Shown: positions 9,131 to 17,658, numbered from the stretch's first letter. The stretch is DNA of 64,000 nucleotides from an uncultured Spirochaetales bacterium (GCA_944388965.1 CALXKL010000007.1:52167-116166), one strand, 5' to 3'. A program made the numbers and translations. Notes: generated from the letters alone by a model not told the origin.

Positions 9131-10300
9131 TCAGTGGTGGAACAGCCTGACGCCGGTGAAAGCCATCGTCATGCCGTGTTCGTCGGCCGCCCTGATGACC
9201 TCGTCGTCCCTCAGGGAGCCGCCGGGTTCGCTTATGAAGCCGACACCGCTTGCCGCGGCGCGGTCGATGTTGTCGCGGAAGGGGAAGAACGCATCCGATG
9301 CCAGGCTTATGCCATGCATCGAGCCGATCCATGCCCTCTTCTCGTCCTCGTCCATCTCCTCGGGTTTCTCCGTGAAGTATCGGCGCCAGTCGGCGACGAC
9401 ATCCTCCTCCCTGCGCCCGCTCAGGTACTGTTCTATGACGTTGTCCCTGTCGTTTCGTGACAGTCCGTCACGGAAAGGCAGGTCCAGCACCTTCGGGCTG
9501 TGGCGCAGCAGCCACAGATCCGCCTTGTCGCCTGCAAGACGCGTGCAGTGTATCCTGCTCTGCTGCCCGGCCCCGACGCCGATCGTCTGGCCGCGCGATG
9601 CGTAGCACACCGAGTTCGACTGCGTGTACTTCAGCGCCACCAGGGCGACGGTCAGGTCCCGCACTGCCCACTGCGGCAGGTCACGCCTCTTCGTCACGAT
9701 GTTCCTGAAGCCCTTGTCGGAGGGGATGAACGTGTTGCGCTCCTGGGTGAAGGTGATGCCGAACACGCTTCTGGTCTCCAGACGGGGAGGCTCCCAGTCC
9801 CTGTCGATGGACAGCACGCAGTAGGACCCTTTGCGCTTGGCCTTCAGGACCGCCAGCGCCTCGTCGCTGTAGCCGGGTGCGATGATTCCGTCACTCACCT
9901 CGCGGGCGATGATCCTGGCGCATGGGAGGTCGCACGTGTCCGACAGCGCGATGAAGTCGCCGAAGGAGCTCATCCTGTCCGCACCCCTGGCCCTGACGTA
10001 TGCGGTGGCGATGGGGCTCAGGACCGTCTTGGAAGGGACCATGTACATGCGCCTCTCCGTCTCGTCCAGATCCAGTGCAACCGCGGCTCCGGCGGGGGAG
10101 ACATGCTTGAAGGAAGTGGCTGCGGCCAGTCGTGTGGCCTTCTCAAGGTCCCTGACCAGCTGCCAGCCGTTCAGCGCGTCGAGAAGGTTGATGTAGCCTG
10201 GCCTTCCGTTGAGCACGCGTATGGGCAGACCCGATGCGCACGAGACCGATGCCTCCCCCTGTCCGGGATTGCATCCGTACTTGAGAGCCAGCGTATCCAC
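9131..10300 (-). CDS. Stand-alone AICAR formyltransferase (PurH C-terminal half)
   Basis: The enzyme transfers a formyl group to AICAR, the ninth step of purine synthesis. In most bacteria this domain is fused to IMP cyclohydrolase as PurH. Here it is a separate protein of about 389 aa. The catalytic Lys-His pair is present in TSFKHVSPAG (Lys65-His66), as are SDGIIAPGYSDEAL and the C-terminal GVGFISEPGGSLRDDEV. The start is GTG 10300, immediately at the stop of the upstream cyclohydrolase gene; upstream codons in this frame are not protein-like. The pair is clearly coupled. Confidence 0.88.
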   Translation of the reverse strand: MDTLALKYGCNPGQGEASVSCASGLPIRVLNGRPGYINLLDALNGWQLVRDLEKATRLAAATSFKHVSPAGAAVALDLDETERRMYMVPSKTVLSPIATAYVRARGADRMSSFGDFIALSDTCDLPCARIIAREVSDGIIAPGYSDEALAVLKAKRKGSYCVLSIDRDWEPPRLETRSVFGITFTQERNTFIPSDKGFRNIVTKRRDLPQWAVRDLTVALVALKYTQSNSVCYASRGQTIGVGAGQQSRIHCTRLAGDKADLWLLRHSPKVLDLPFRDGLSRNDRDNVIEQYLSGRREEDVVADWRRYFTEKPEEMDEDEKRAWIGSMHGISLASDAFFPFRDNIDRAAASGVGFISEPGGSLRDDEVIRAADEHGMTMAFTGVRLFHH

Positions 10301-10301
10301 A

Positions 10302-10979
10302 TCAGTCTCCGTCCGCGATGGAGCGGATCCTGCTTTCGTCGCCGATCTGCACGAACAGCGCGACTCTGGTCTGCGGGTCCAGCGAGTTCCACAGCAGGTC
10401 GGCAAAACCGTCCAGCGACGATGGCACCTCGACGAGCTCCGGGTCCTTGGTGAAGGGTGGGAGCATCTGTCCATCCGTCTCGAGATACGTGTGGATGCAG
10501 TGCGCGTAGCCGTCCTCGGCGGGGTAGGTGTAGACGACCCTGGTCTCCGAATCGCCCTCCTTCCTGACTATCGCAAGACGGCATGAGCGGTCGAGCTGGT
10601 CGTACAGGCCTGCGATGCGGCTGGTGAAGTGGGGTTCGTCCGGTTCGGCGTGCATCGCCATCAGTGCATCCTCGAGCGATCCTCCCGAGGCCAGTGTGTC
10701 ATGGATGAGGCCGGTATGGCTTCCATTCGAGACGACGATCCTGTCGCCCTGTCTCCTCACGGCGTCGTAGACCAGAAGCTGGGCTTGTCCGTCCTGCACC
10801 GGGTCGAGCGCGACCGTCTTCAGCGTCCCCTCGTCGTCGAGGACAAGCGTGCGGTTGCGGCTGGCCTGACTGCGTCCCATGATGGCGTAGGCGATCGCCG
10901 ATCTGCCTTCCCTTGTGTTGCCGATGATGATGACGCGTCCGGGATAGCGTCTGCCTTCGAAGTATCCGTCCAAGGTCAT
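10302..10979 (-). CDS. Archaeal-type (PurO-like) IMP cyclohydrolase
   Basis: This 225-aa protein resembles PurO, which closes FAICAR to IMP and is unrelated to the PurH cyclohydrolase domain. Diagnostic segments are RRYPGRVIIIG (residues 10-20) and IMGRSQASRNR (33-43). AAAGGAGG lies 6 nt before ATG 10979. Together with the adjacent stand-alone AICAR formyltransferase it would supply both activities of PurH. PurO-type enzymes are best known from archaea; bacterial homologues occur mostly in anaerobes. No other pur gene is nearby. Confidence 0.85.
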   Translation of the reverse strand: MTLDGYFEGRRYPGRVIIIGNTREGRSAIAYAIMGRSQASRNRTLVLDDEGTLKTVALDPVQDGQAQLLVYDAVRRQGDRIVVSNGSHTGLIHDTLASGGSLEDALMAMHAEPDEPHFTSRIAGLYDQLDRSCRLAIVRKEGDSETRVVYTYPAEDGYAHCIHTYLETDGQMLPPFTKDPELVEVPSSLDGFADLLWNSLDPQTRVALFVQIGDESRIRSIADGD

Positions 10980-11104
10980 GTGATGCCTCCTTTCATGTGG
11001 TCATTCTAGCATCAACACACACTGTGGTGGAGAGGAAAAGGATGTAGAATGCGATGCAGTCCATCCCCATCCGGGCGGTTTGCAAAACGACCGGCCCTGG
11101 AGTG

Positions 11105-11133
11105 TTGACACTGCCGGTGAAAGCGTATATATT
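11105..11133 (+). promoter_or_regulatory. Promoter of the tRNA-fMet gene
   Basis: TTGACA, a 17-bp spacer and TATATT form a near-consensus sigma-70 promoter ending 15 bp before the tRNA, which fits direct transcription of a stable RNA. Confidence 0.8.
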
Positions 11134-11148
11134 CACAAAAGCATTCGA

Positions 11149-11221
11149 CGCAGGGTAGAGCAGTTGGCAGCTCATCGGGCTCATAACCCGGGGGTCGTAG
11201 GTTCGAGTCCTACCCCTGCTA
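11149..11221 (+). tRNA. Initiator tRNA-fMet (CAT)
   Basis: The sequence folds as a full cloverleaf: 7-nt acceptor strand, 4-bp D stem, anticodon loop CTCATAA with CAT at 11182-11184, 5-nt variable loop, and T arm GTAGG-TTCGAGT-CCTAC. Two initiator marks are present. The first acceptor position is mismatched (C1 opposite U72). Three G:C pairs (GGG/CCC) close the anticodon loop. CCA is not encoded. It therefore serves translation initiation, not elongation. Confidence 0.95.
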
Positions 11222-11228
11222 GAGACGG

Positions 11229-11260
11229 ACGGCATCCATGGCATGTGGGTGCCGTTCTTC
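11229..11260 (+). terminator. Terminator after tRNA-fMet
   Basis: ACGGCA pairs with TGCCGT, extended by CC/GG, and is followed by TTCTTC. It starts 8 bp after the tRNA. Its GGCATCC/GGGTGCC arms recur in other terminators in the window. Confidence 0.65.
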
Positions 11261-11277
11261 GTATCCGGCCCATGTCC

Positions 11278-11307
11278 GTGACAATCCCCGTTCCATTCTG
11301 CTATCCT
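11278..11307 (+). promoter_or_regulatory. Candidate promoter of rsmI, implying a leaderless mRNA
   Basis: GTGACA, an 18-bp spacer and TATCCT end exactly 7 bp before the rsmI ATG. Transcription would begin at or within a base or two of the start codon. No Shine-Dalgarno sequence is present. Confidence 0.5.
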
Positions 11308-11314
11308 TCAGGCC

Positions 11315-12034
11315 ATGAGCACTCTCTATATGGTCGCAGGCCCGATAGGCAATCTGGACGACATCACCATCAGGGCTCTCAAGGTCCTCGAGGCGGTGGA
11401 TGTCGTTGCATGCGAGGACACACGCCACACGGGGCGGCTTCTGACGCACTTCAACCTGAAGAAGAGATGCATAGCCTGCCACTCCCACAACGAGGAGGAG
11501 AGTGCGAAGGGCATCGTGTCCCTTCTGGACAGGGGCCAGGATGTCGCCTACATGTCCGACGCGGGGACACCGGGCATCTCCGATCCGGGAGCAAGACTGG
11601 TCGAGGTGGTCAGGGCCGCCGGACACGAGGTCGTGCCGATACCTGGTGCAAGCGCCTTCGTCACTCTGCTCAGCGCAGCCGGCAATGTGGGCAGGACATA
11701 CACCTTCGAGGGCTTCCTGTCTCCGAAGAGGGGAAGACGGGCGAGAAGGCTGGAGGAGCTCGTCGCCCGGGGCGAGAGCTTCATAATCTACGAGTCCCCG
11801 TTCCGCGTGCTCAGGACACTGGAGGACATCAGGGACGTCGATCCGGCCTGCCGGATCGTCATGGGTCGTGAGCTGACGAAGCAGTTCGAGGAGATTCTCA
11901 GCGCCCCTGTGGACGAGGTCATCTCGTCCCTTGCCGCAAGAGACGCCGTGAAAGGGGAGTTCGCCCTTGTCGTGGTCCCATCGCAGGGAGGCACGGATGC
12001 TGACGCTGAAGAAGATCGGGACGCTGAAGCCTAG
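11315..12034 (+). CDS. rsmI: 16S rRNA (cytidine-1402 2'-O) methyltransferase
   Basis: RsmI methylates the ribose of C1402 in the decoding centre of 16S rRNA using S-adenosylmethionine. The 239-aa protein has the tetrapyrrole-methylase fold signatures of RsmI: VAGPIGNLDDIT (residues 7-18), EDTRHTGRLL, MSDAGTPGISDPG and IPGASAFVTLLSAAG. It ends in an acidic tail that overlaps the next methyltransferase gene by 38 bp. No ribosome site precedes the ATG, in keeping with the leaderless promoter layout upstream. The pairing with a second RNA methyltransferase suggests an RNA-modification operon. Confidence 0.93.
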   Translation: MSTLYMVAGPIGNLDDITIRALKVLEAVDVVACEDTRHTGRLLTHFNLKKRCIACHSHNEEESAKGIVSLLDRGQDVAYMSDAGTPGISDPGARLVEVVRAAGHEVVPIPGASAFVTLLSAAGNVGRTYTFEGFLSPKRGRRARRLEELVARGESFIIYESPFRVLRTLEDIRDVDPACRIVMGRELTKQFEEILSAPVDEVISSLAARDAVKGEFALVVVPSQGGTDADAEEDRDAEA

Positions 12035-12758
12035 GGTCCGGCTCAGGAAGGTCGGCTCCCTGCTTTACCAGGAGAGCCGTGTGCCCTGCCTCGACGACGG
12101 ATACATTGACGGCCTTGCCCAGGTGGTCCGTGAAAGTCCTGTGGTGGGGGATGGGGACAAGGCCTGTCTCGTCCGCATGATCTCCCGCTACAAGGCGACG
12201 CGGGATCCGCTTGTCGCCAAGGACGTGTACTACCTGGTGCTCCGGCTTCTCGGCGAGGAGCCGGCCGACTGGGATGCCGTGGCCGAGGACGGCCGGCTTG
12301 ACGCATCGAGCCGCATCGTCAGGCCCCATTCGCTGTTCCTGGACCGGGTAAGGTCTCCATACAACATCGGCGCCGTCTTCCGCAGTGCAGAGAGCTTCTG
12401 CGTGGACCATGTGTATCTCAGACAGGGCTGTGGGGATCTGGCTAGTCCGCGTTGCATGCGCACTTCGCGCGGAACCGTCGACCTGGTGCCGCACTCCGTC
12501 GTGGACGACCTGTCCGTTCTCGAGGGCAGGACCGTCTTCGCCCTGGAGCTGGGCGGGGTGCCGATCGGGGACTTCGACTTCCCCGACGACGGGATCTGCG
12601 TGCTCGGGGGCGAGGAGGACGGCGTGAGCCCGGATGTCCTGGCCTTGTGCTCCAGCCGGGTGTCGATCGAGCAGTTCGGAGCCAAGGGCTCGATAAACGT
12701 GTCCGTCGCCGCCGGAATCCTGCTGCATGCCTGGGCGGTGCATTCTTCAGAATCCTGA
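11997..12758 (+). CDS. SpoU/TrmH-family RNA 2'-O-methyltransferase
   Basis: This SPOUT-class enzyme has the three SpoU motifs: SPYNIGAVFRSAE (motif 1), VLGGEEDGVS (motif 2) and FGAKGSINVSVAAGILLHAW (motif 3, the knot that binds S-adenosylmethionine). An N-terminal region of about 110 residues probably binds the RNA substrate. ATG 11997 has GGGAGG 5 nt upstream and is preferred over an earlier in-frame codon. The target nucleotide (tRNA or rRNA) cannot be told from the sequence. Confidence 0.85.
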   Translation: MLTLKKIGTLKPRVRLRKVGSLLYQESRVPCLDDGYIDGLAQVVRESPVVGDGDKACLVRMISRYKATRDPLVAKDVYYLVLRLLGEEPADWDAVAEDGRLDASSRIVRPHSLFLDRVRSPYNIGAVFRSAESFCVDHVYLRQGCGDLASPRCMRTSRGTVDLVPHSVVDDLSVLEGRTVFALELGGVPIGDFDFPDDGICVLGGEEDGVSPDVLALCSSRVSIEQFGAKGSINVSVAAGILLHAWAVHSSES

Positions 12759-12767
12759 ACATTTCGT

Positions 12768-12827
12768 TTGACAGCGCTCGGAAAGCGGGCTTACACTTTT
12801 CACATGGTCAATCTTCAATAATTTGAA
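12768..12827 (+). promoter_or_regulatory. Promoter and operator-like repeat of the yhf operon
   Basis: TTGACA (12768-12773), a 17-bp spacer and TTACAC (12791-12796) form a good promoter. About 12-25 bp after the expected start point lies the inverted repeat TTCAA-TAAT-TTGAA (12814-12827), placed where a repressor such as the adjacent YhfZ could block transcription. Confidence 0.6.
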
Positions 12828-12849
12828 TGTTGGCCTTGAAGGAGGCTTT

Positions 12850-13770
12850 GTGGCCACGAGACCCAGCATGCAGAAGATCTCCATTGCAGTCGAAAGGATC
12901 GCCTGGGACCTGCTGTGCCTGGATGTGGGCGACAGGGTCAGGTCCATAGACGAATACCACAACAGGCTCGGCGTGTCGTCCGGCACCGTGAAGAACGCCC
13001 TTGACTACCTGGAGTCCACAGGGGCGGCGGTATTCTCCCGTCATGGCCATGAGGGTACGATCGTCGAGCATATGGACTACAGGGCGCTGCAGAGGAGCTG
13101 CACCAGGGGACAGCTGCTGGGGATCATGCCGTTGCCTTATTCCGTGCGTTACGAGGGCTTCGCCACCGCGCTTTGCGAACAGCTTTCCGATCTCGACTTC
13201 AACATGGCATACGCCCGCGGAGCCGAGAGCAGGATCGCCCTGGTCGAATCATCGACCTGCCATTTCGCGGTCACCTCCCGGTACGCCGCGCTCAGGAGCA
13301 TCGGGGACGGACATGACGTCGCCATCGCCGTCGACTGCGGACCGGGCAGCTTCCTGTCGCGCCATGTGCTGGTGTTCCGCCGCGGTCAGAGCGAGGTGGT
13401 CGACGGCATGAAGGTCGCCTGGGACGACAACTCCCTGGACCAGATGAGCATAACGGAGAGCGTCACGGAGGGTAGAAGCGTCCAGTACGTGCCGCTCAAG
13501 ACCCAGCAGACGGTCGCAGCCCTCCTGTCGGGGACCATAGACGTCGGCGTGTGGAACATGGATGCCCTCAGCGACAACCATGCCACTCAGGAGCTGTCGA
13601 TAGTCGAGATCCCCCAGCGCGGTTATACGGACGACTTCACCTCGGCCTGTCTGGTTGTGAGGAGGGACGACGAGACGCTCATGCGTCTGCTGTCGCATAG
13701 GATAGATGGAGCCAGGACGCTTTCGATCATGGAGGACGTCGTGCACGGAGGAAGGCCGGCGGCCTATTGA
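12850..13770 (+). CDS. yhfZ: YhfZ-type regulator (HTH plus solute-binding-like domain)
   Basis: The first 70 or so residues form a GntR-like winged helix-turn-helix (SIDEYHNRLGVSSGTVKNALDYLES, given here as residues about 37-61). The rest resembles a type 2 periplasmic-binding fold, with GIMPLPYSVRYEGFATAL and LLSGTIDVGVWNMD, as in E. coli YhfZ. It lacks a signal peptide and is probably a cytosolic ligand-responsive regulator. GTG 12850 follows AAGGAGG by 4 nt and is preferred to an upstream TTG with no ribosome site. As first gene behind an operator-like repeat it likely controls its own operon. The ligand is unknown. Confidence 0.85.
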   Translation: MATRPSMQKISIAVERIAWDLLCLDVGDRVRSIDEYHNRLGVSSGTVKNALDYLESTGAAVFSRHGHEGTIVEHMDYRALQRSCTRGQLLGIMPLPYSVRYEGFATALCEQLSDLDFNMAYARGAESRIALVESSTCHFAVTSRYAALRSIGDGHDVAIAVDCGPGSFLSRHVLVFRRGQSEVVDGMKVAWDDNSLDQMSITESVTEGRSVQYVPLKTQQTVAALLSGTIDVGVWNMDALSDNHATQELSIVEIPQRGYTDDFTSACLVVRRDDETLMRLLSHRIDGARTLSIMEDVVHGGRPAAY

Positions 13771-13782
13771 AGGAGGAGAGGA

Positions 13783-14136
13783 ATGTCGCAGAAGGATGGA
13801 CAGCTTGCCCGGGTCGCGATTCTCGAGGAAGGCGGGGTCATAGGAGCGCAGGCCGCACAGTTTACCCGCCAGGTCATAGACCAGGTCGCCGACCGCGGCT
13901 ATGCGGATGATGCCCTTGAGACGTTCATCACCCATCTGGCGATGGCGGGGCAGAGGGCCCTGGACGGCGTCGAGGAGGAGGGCTATGACAGCCGGATCCT
14001 CGAGGAGCTGAAGGCGGAGGAGGGCTACGACAGGGCGCTCGGACTGCGCGACTCGATGCTGTGCGGCTGCGGTATCCCGTTCTCTCCCACAGAGCAGGAG
14101 TTCCTGCTGGTCCACATACTGAATCTGATCGGCTGA
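13783..14136 (+). CDS. yhfY: YhfY-like PRD-domain protein
   Basis: This 117-aa protein is a single PTS-regulation domain. The two conserved phosphorylatable histidines fit FITHLAMA (His51) and LLVHILNL (His111). PRD domains are normally phosphorylated by HPr or EIIB proteins to pass on sugar-transport status. There is no DNA-binding region, so it may act on YhfZ or on the transport proteins encoded next. The ribosome site GGAGGAGAGG is strong. In E. coli the homologue also neighbours YhfZ. Confidence 0.82.
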   Translation: MSQKDGQLARVAILEEGGVIGAQAAQFTRQVIDQVADRGYADDALETFITHLAMAGQRALDGVEEEGYDSRILEELKAEEGYDRALGLRDSMLCGCGIPFSPTEQEFLLVHILNLIG

Positions 14137-14153
14137 AAGGAGGATTTGCTGAT

Positions 14154-14525
14154 ATGAGGATTGTCGTCGGAGGACAGATAGACAAGGACGAGATCGCCGC
14201 GATGGTGCGCTCGGCCATGCCTGAGGCCACGGTCGCGGTCAAGGGAGACCTCGATGCGGTGATGGCGATGAAGAAGGGGGAGTTCGACTACTACGTCGGT
14301 GCATGCAACACCGGTGGTGGCGGAGCCCTGGCGATGGCGCTGGCCCTGCTTGGCAAGGCGAAGTGCGCCACGATCTCGATGCCCGGCAAGGTATCGAGCG
14401 AAAAGGATATCGAGGATGAGGTGAGAGGCGGCAAGACGGCCTTCGGCTTCACTGCGCAGCACAAGGACCAGGTCCTGCCCGTACTGCTCTCCATCCTGAA
14501 GAGAAAAGAAGGAGGTACACTATGA
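14154..14525 (+). CDS. yhfU: YhfU family protein (DUF2620)
   Basis: The small 123-aa soluble protein begins MRIVVGGQIDKDEI and contains a glycine-rich stretch YYVGACNTGGGGALAMALAL (residues about 43-62), typical of the YhfU/DUF2620 family. Its size and alpha/beta pattern recall a PTS EIIB domain. This is only a resemblance, but it would suit the neighbouring PRD protein and membrane protein. ATG 14154 follows AAAGGAGG. The stop overlaps the yhfT start (ATGA-type), so the two are coupled. Confidence 0.8.
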   Translation: MRIVVGGQIDKDEIAAMVRSAMPEATVAVKGDLDAVMAMKKGEFDYYVGACNTGGGGALAMALALLGKAKCATISMPGKVSSEKDIEDEVRGGKTAFGFTAQHKDQVLPVLLSILKRKEGGTL

Positions 14526-15826
14526 GGTACGTAGTCATCGCTCTGATCGGAGGACTCGCGGCAATCCTGTCCAACAAGGGAATCGCGGTCTTCAACGACG
14601 GCTTCCGTCCGATCGTCGGCCAGTATTTCAACAAGGAGATATCCAGGAAGGAGCTGGCTGCGATGTCGTTCGCCATCAGCTTCGGCCTGGTCGTGGGCTT
14701 CGGCATCCCGACGTCCATAGCGGCAAGCATAATCCTGATCCACTGCCTGCTGCTCACCACGGACATCATCGGATCGTTCTGCCCCGATTCCAAGGTCGGC
14801 TGGATAGTCGCAGGTGTCATCGGTGCCGTCTATGGTCTGCTCGTCCTGGTCGGACTCGAGTTCGTCGTCGAGCTGTTCGCGATGCTGCCCTACAACTTCA
14901 CCAACGAGCTGGGAAGCGTCTCCAGCTACGTGACGGTCGCCTTCGCGATCTTTCCTGCGGTCGGCGTCGCCTATCAGCACGGCTTCAAGAAGGGCCTGAT
15001 CACCGCCGGCGTCACTCTGCTTGTCTACTTCGTGTTCAAGCGCTGGGGCTCCTTCGCGATCGGTTCCAGCACCGTCACCCTCAACGCAGAGGGAATGGCC
15101 ATGCTGGGCGGCATGATCATGATGATCGTCTTCGCCGCGCAGACCAAGGGCACGGAGAACACCAACCAGGCTCTCACGGAGGGCTTCGAGGGCAATGTCG
15201 CGAGAATCAGGAAGAACTGGTACTTCCTCGCCGCCATCGGCGGTCTGATCGCGATGGGAACCAGCCTCGAGATGCTGGCCGGAGACCCCGCATCCCTCGC
15301 GCTGCTTGCCGAGCATGAGTACACCAACGCGGCGCTCACCGCGGCCGCCCGCGCCATCGGATTCATCCCGCTGGTGTTCACGACCGCCATCGTCACCGGC
15401 GTCTACGGCGCCGCAGGATGCACCTTCGTGTTCGTCGTCGGACTCCTGCTGCACGGACATCCCTTCATCGCACTGGTCGCAGGTGCCGCCGTCATGATCG
15501 TCGAAGTCCTGCTGATCGACCTGTTCGCCAAGCTCATGGACCGCTTCCCCGGCGTCAAGGACATGGGAGAGTACGTCAGGACCTCGATGAACAAGGTCCT
15601 GGAGATCGCACTGCTGGCAGGCGGCGTCGTCGCGGCCGAGGCCATGGCCGGCGCGGCATGCGGCTACAGCGGAATCGGCGCCCTGTTCGTGATCGGAACG
15701 TTCCTGCTCAACAGGAAGTCGAAGAAGCCGATCGTAGACCTTGCGATCGGACCTGTTGCCTGTATCATCTTCGGCATCCTGCTCAACCTGCTGCTCGTCA
15801 TCCGTCTGGTCCTTCCCGTGGCCTGA
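14522..15826 (+). CDS. yhfT: YhfT family multi-pass membrane protein, probable transporter
   Basis: The 434-aa protein is almost wholly hydrophobic, with roughly 11-12 predicted helices, and matches the YhfT family, the membrane component of yhf operons. It starts MRYVVIALIGGLAAILSNKG, and loops carry KGTENTNQALTEGF and RFPGVKDMGEYV. It most likely imports the unknown substrate of the pathway encoded downstream. The substrate is unknown in E. coli as well. It is translationally coupled to YhfU, which suggests the two act together. Confidence 0.85.
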   Translation: MRYVVIALIGGLAAILSNKGIAVFNDGFRPIVGQYFNKEISRKELAAMSFAISFGLVVGFGIPTSIAASIILIHCLLLTTDIIGSFCPDSKVGWIVAGVIGAVYGLLVLVGLEFVVELFAMLPYNFTNELGSVSSYVTVAFAIFPAVGVAYQHGFKKGLITAGVTLLVYFVFKRWGSFAIGSSTVTLNAEGMAMLGGMIMMIVFAAQTKGTENTNQALTEGFEGNVARIRKNWYFLAAIGGLIAMGTSLEMLAGDPASLALLAEHEYTNAALTAAARAIGFIPLVFTTAIVTGVYGAAGCTFVFVVGLLLHGHPFIALVAGAAVMIVEVLLIDLFAKLMDRFPGVKDMGEYVRTSMNKVLEIALLAGGVVAAEAMAGAACGYSGIGALFVIGTFLLNRKSKKPIVDLAIGPVACIIFGILLNLLLVIRLVLPVA

Positions 15827-15838
15827 GGCTGCAGCCGG

Positions 15839-16777
15839 ATGAGCCGCCCTGTCAGGACATCCGTCGCCATGATGAACCCTCATGGCACAGTCGACCATGT
15901 CTTTGCCGACGTGGCCGACAGGATGTCCGAGGGCGCGTTGCTGCTGGGTGTGAAGAACACCCGTGCGATATCCCGGGCCTTCGTCAGGCGTCTTGAGGAG
16001 AACGGAATGCTCCTGCACACCCTCGACAGGAAGGCCCTGGGAGGAAGGGCGGTGGACGCCGCCCTTGTCAATCCGCTTACGCTGAGGGCGATGACCGGCT
16101 CGTCGTCAGGCACCGCCCTCAACGTGCTGTACCACATCAACGACCTTGGACTGGGGACGGACGGAGGCGGCTCCGTGCTGGCCCCCGCCGCGAGCGTGAA
16201 CCTGTATGCCTTCATCTCGCCATCCCTGGACAGGGAGAACATGAGCGCCTTTGCGAAGACCTCCACCGACGGAATCGCGTTCACTCCGTCGCTGGGGTTC
16301 ATCGCAAGGGACCTCGGAACGCTGAGGCGTCCGATTGGGCTCTTCTTCGACATCTCGAAGGTGTCGTACAGGAGACTTGAGGTGCCTGCGGATCTGGACA
16401 TATACGGGCCGCGCGCCCCTCTGGTATCCTATCTGAGGGATACCGTGCAGCCTGGCTGCGTGCTCGTCTCCAGAGAGGGGCCGGTGGACCAGATGGGCAT
16501 CGGCGACACGATCTACGGCCACCATGACGAGGTGACCATGGCAGGTCAGAGGGCCTCCGGCAAGGGGCTGATGAGAGTGGTCAACATGGCCGGCCTTGCG
16601 GCTGCGGCCATCCCCACGGAGCGTCTGGGCTGGACGGACATCGTCATCGCCCGTGATGATGACGAGGGCGTGGGCGCGATACTTGCCGAGGCTTCGCGGC
16701 TGGATGCGGGACGAAGCGCTCTGGTCGACAGGTACTTCGGCGATCTCGACGCCTATTTCGACGAATGGAGGGCATGA
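15839..16777 (+). CDS. Amidase-signature-like protein in the yhf operon
   Basis: I do not recognise a named family. The 312-aa protein does carry a compact version of the amidase-signature core. LLLGVKN holds a candidate catalytic lysine (Lys39), GSSSG at 87-91 fits the cis-serine loop, and GLGTDGGGSVLAPA at 104-117 fits the serine-nucleophile motif (Ser112). The spacing between the two serines (22-24 residues) agrees with the family. It is much shorter than ordinary amidases (about 450 aa). This gene is absent from the E. coli yhf operon. Its stop overlaps the php start, so it is a true operon member. No clear ribosome site precedes ATG 15839; the paired ATGs at 15869-15874 are alternatives. 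Confidence 0.55.
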   Translation: MSRPVRTSVAMMNPHGTVDHVFADVADRMSEGALLLGVKNTRAISRAFVRRLEENGMLLHTLDRKALGGRAVDAALVNPLTLRAMTGSSSGTALNVLYHINDLGLGTDGGGSVLAPAASVNLYAFISPSLDRENMSAFAKTSTDGIAFTPSLGFIARDLGTLRRPIGLFFDISKVSYRRLEVPADLDIYGPRAPLVSYLRDTVQPGCVLVSREGPVDQMGIGDTIYGHHDEVTMAGQRASGKGLMRVVNMAGLAAAAIPTERLGWTDIVIARDDDEGVGAILAEASRLDAGRSALVDRYFGDLDAYFDEWRA

Positions 16778-17658
16778 TGTTTCAAAGCGGCTACACGATG
16801 ATGCATGAGCATGTGACGATCGACCTGTCCGGGGTCAAGAAGGATCCCGACTGCCGTCTGGACTGCAAGGACCAGACGATCGAGGAGTTCCGTGCACTGA
16901 AGGAGCTGGGGGTGGGCAATGTGCTTGAGGTCACGAACCTGGGCATGGGCCGCGATGTGGACTACATCATGGACGTCGCCAGGGCCAGCGGCATCAACAT
17001 CCTCGTATGCACAGGCTTCTACAAGGAGCCCTTTCTGCCCGACTACGTATACACCTCGAGCGAGGAGGAGCTTGCGGACCTGATGGTCGCCGAGATCGAG
17101 GAGGGCATAGGGAAAAGCGGGGTGAAGGCCAGCGCGATCGGCGAGTTCGGCACCTCCAAGGGACGGATGACCGACATGGAGCGCAAGGTCTTCCGCTCCT
17201 GCGCCATGGCCGCAAGGCGCACCGGGCGTCTTGTGACCACGCACACGACCCTCGGGACGCTTGGCATAGAGCAGGCGGACTATCTGATCTCGATGGGCCT
17301 GGACCCGTCGCGCATCGTGATCGGGCACATGGACCTGTCGAACGACATTCCCCTGATACTCAGGCTCCTGGAGCGCGGCGTCTCGATAGGCTTCGACACC
17401 GTGGGCAAGCTGGACTACGCCCCCGACTCGTTCCGCCTCGAGGCCCTCAGGGCGATATTCGACAAGGGATTCCAGGACCAGGTGGTGCTCTCCATGGACA
17501 TCACGCGCAAAAGCCATCTCAAGGCGAACGGAGGGCTGGGCTATTCATACCTCTTCACCTCGTTCGTCCCTTATCTGATGGCCAACGGGTTCACCAGACA
17601 GGACGTCGACCGTCTTCTCGTCGACAACCCGGCAAGACTTCTCGGAGGTGACGCATGA
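16777..17658 (+). CDS. php: Php, phosphotriesterase homology protein
   Basis: This member of the amidohydrolase superfamily resembles the phosphotriesterase/lactonase branch. The first metal site is MMHEHVTIDL (His-x-His near the N-terminus). Later ligands fit TTHTTLG, VIGHMDLSND and SMDITRKSHL. The usual carboxylated lysine is not obvious; a glutamate in AIGEFGTSKG occupies that region, as in other Php proteins. The start at ATG 16777 overlaps the previous stop by 1 bp and has GGAGGG 4 nt upstream. It probably hydrolyses a lactone, ester or phosphoester intermediate of the yhf pathway; the substrate is unknown. Confidence 0.85.
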   Translation: MFQSGYTMMHEHVTIDLSGVKKDPDCRLDCKDQTIEEFRALKELGVGNVLEVTNLGMGRDVDYIMDVARASGINILVCTGFYKEPFLPDYVYTSSEEELADLMVAEIEEGIGKSGVKASAIGEFGTSKGRMTDMERKVFRSCAMAARRTGRLVTTHTTLGTLGIEQADYLISMGLDPSRIVIGHMDLSNDIPLILRLLERGVSIGFDTVGKLDYAPDSFRLEALRAIFDKGFQDQVVLSMDITRKSHLKANGGLGYSYLFTSFVPYLMANGFTRQDVDRLLVDNPARLLGGDA

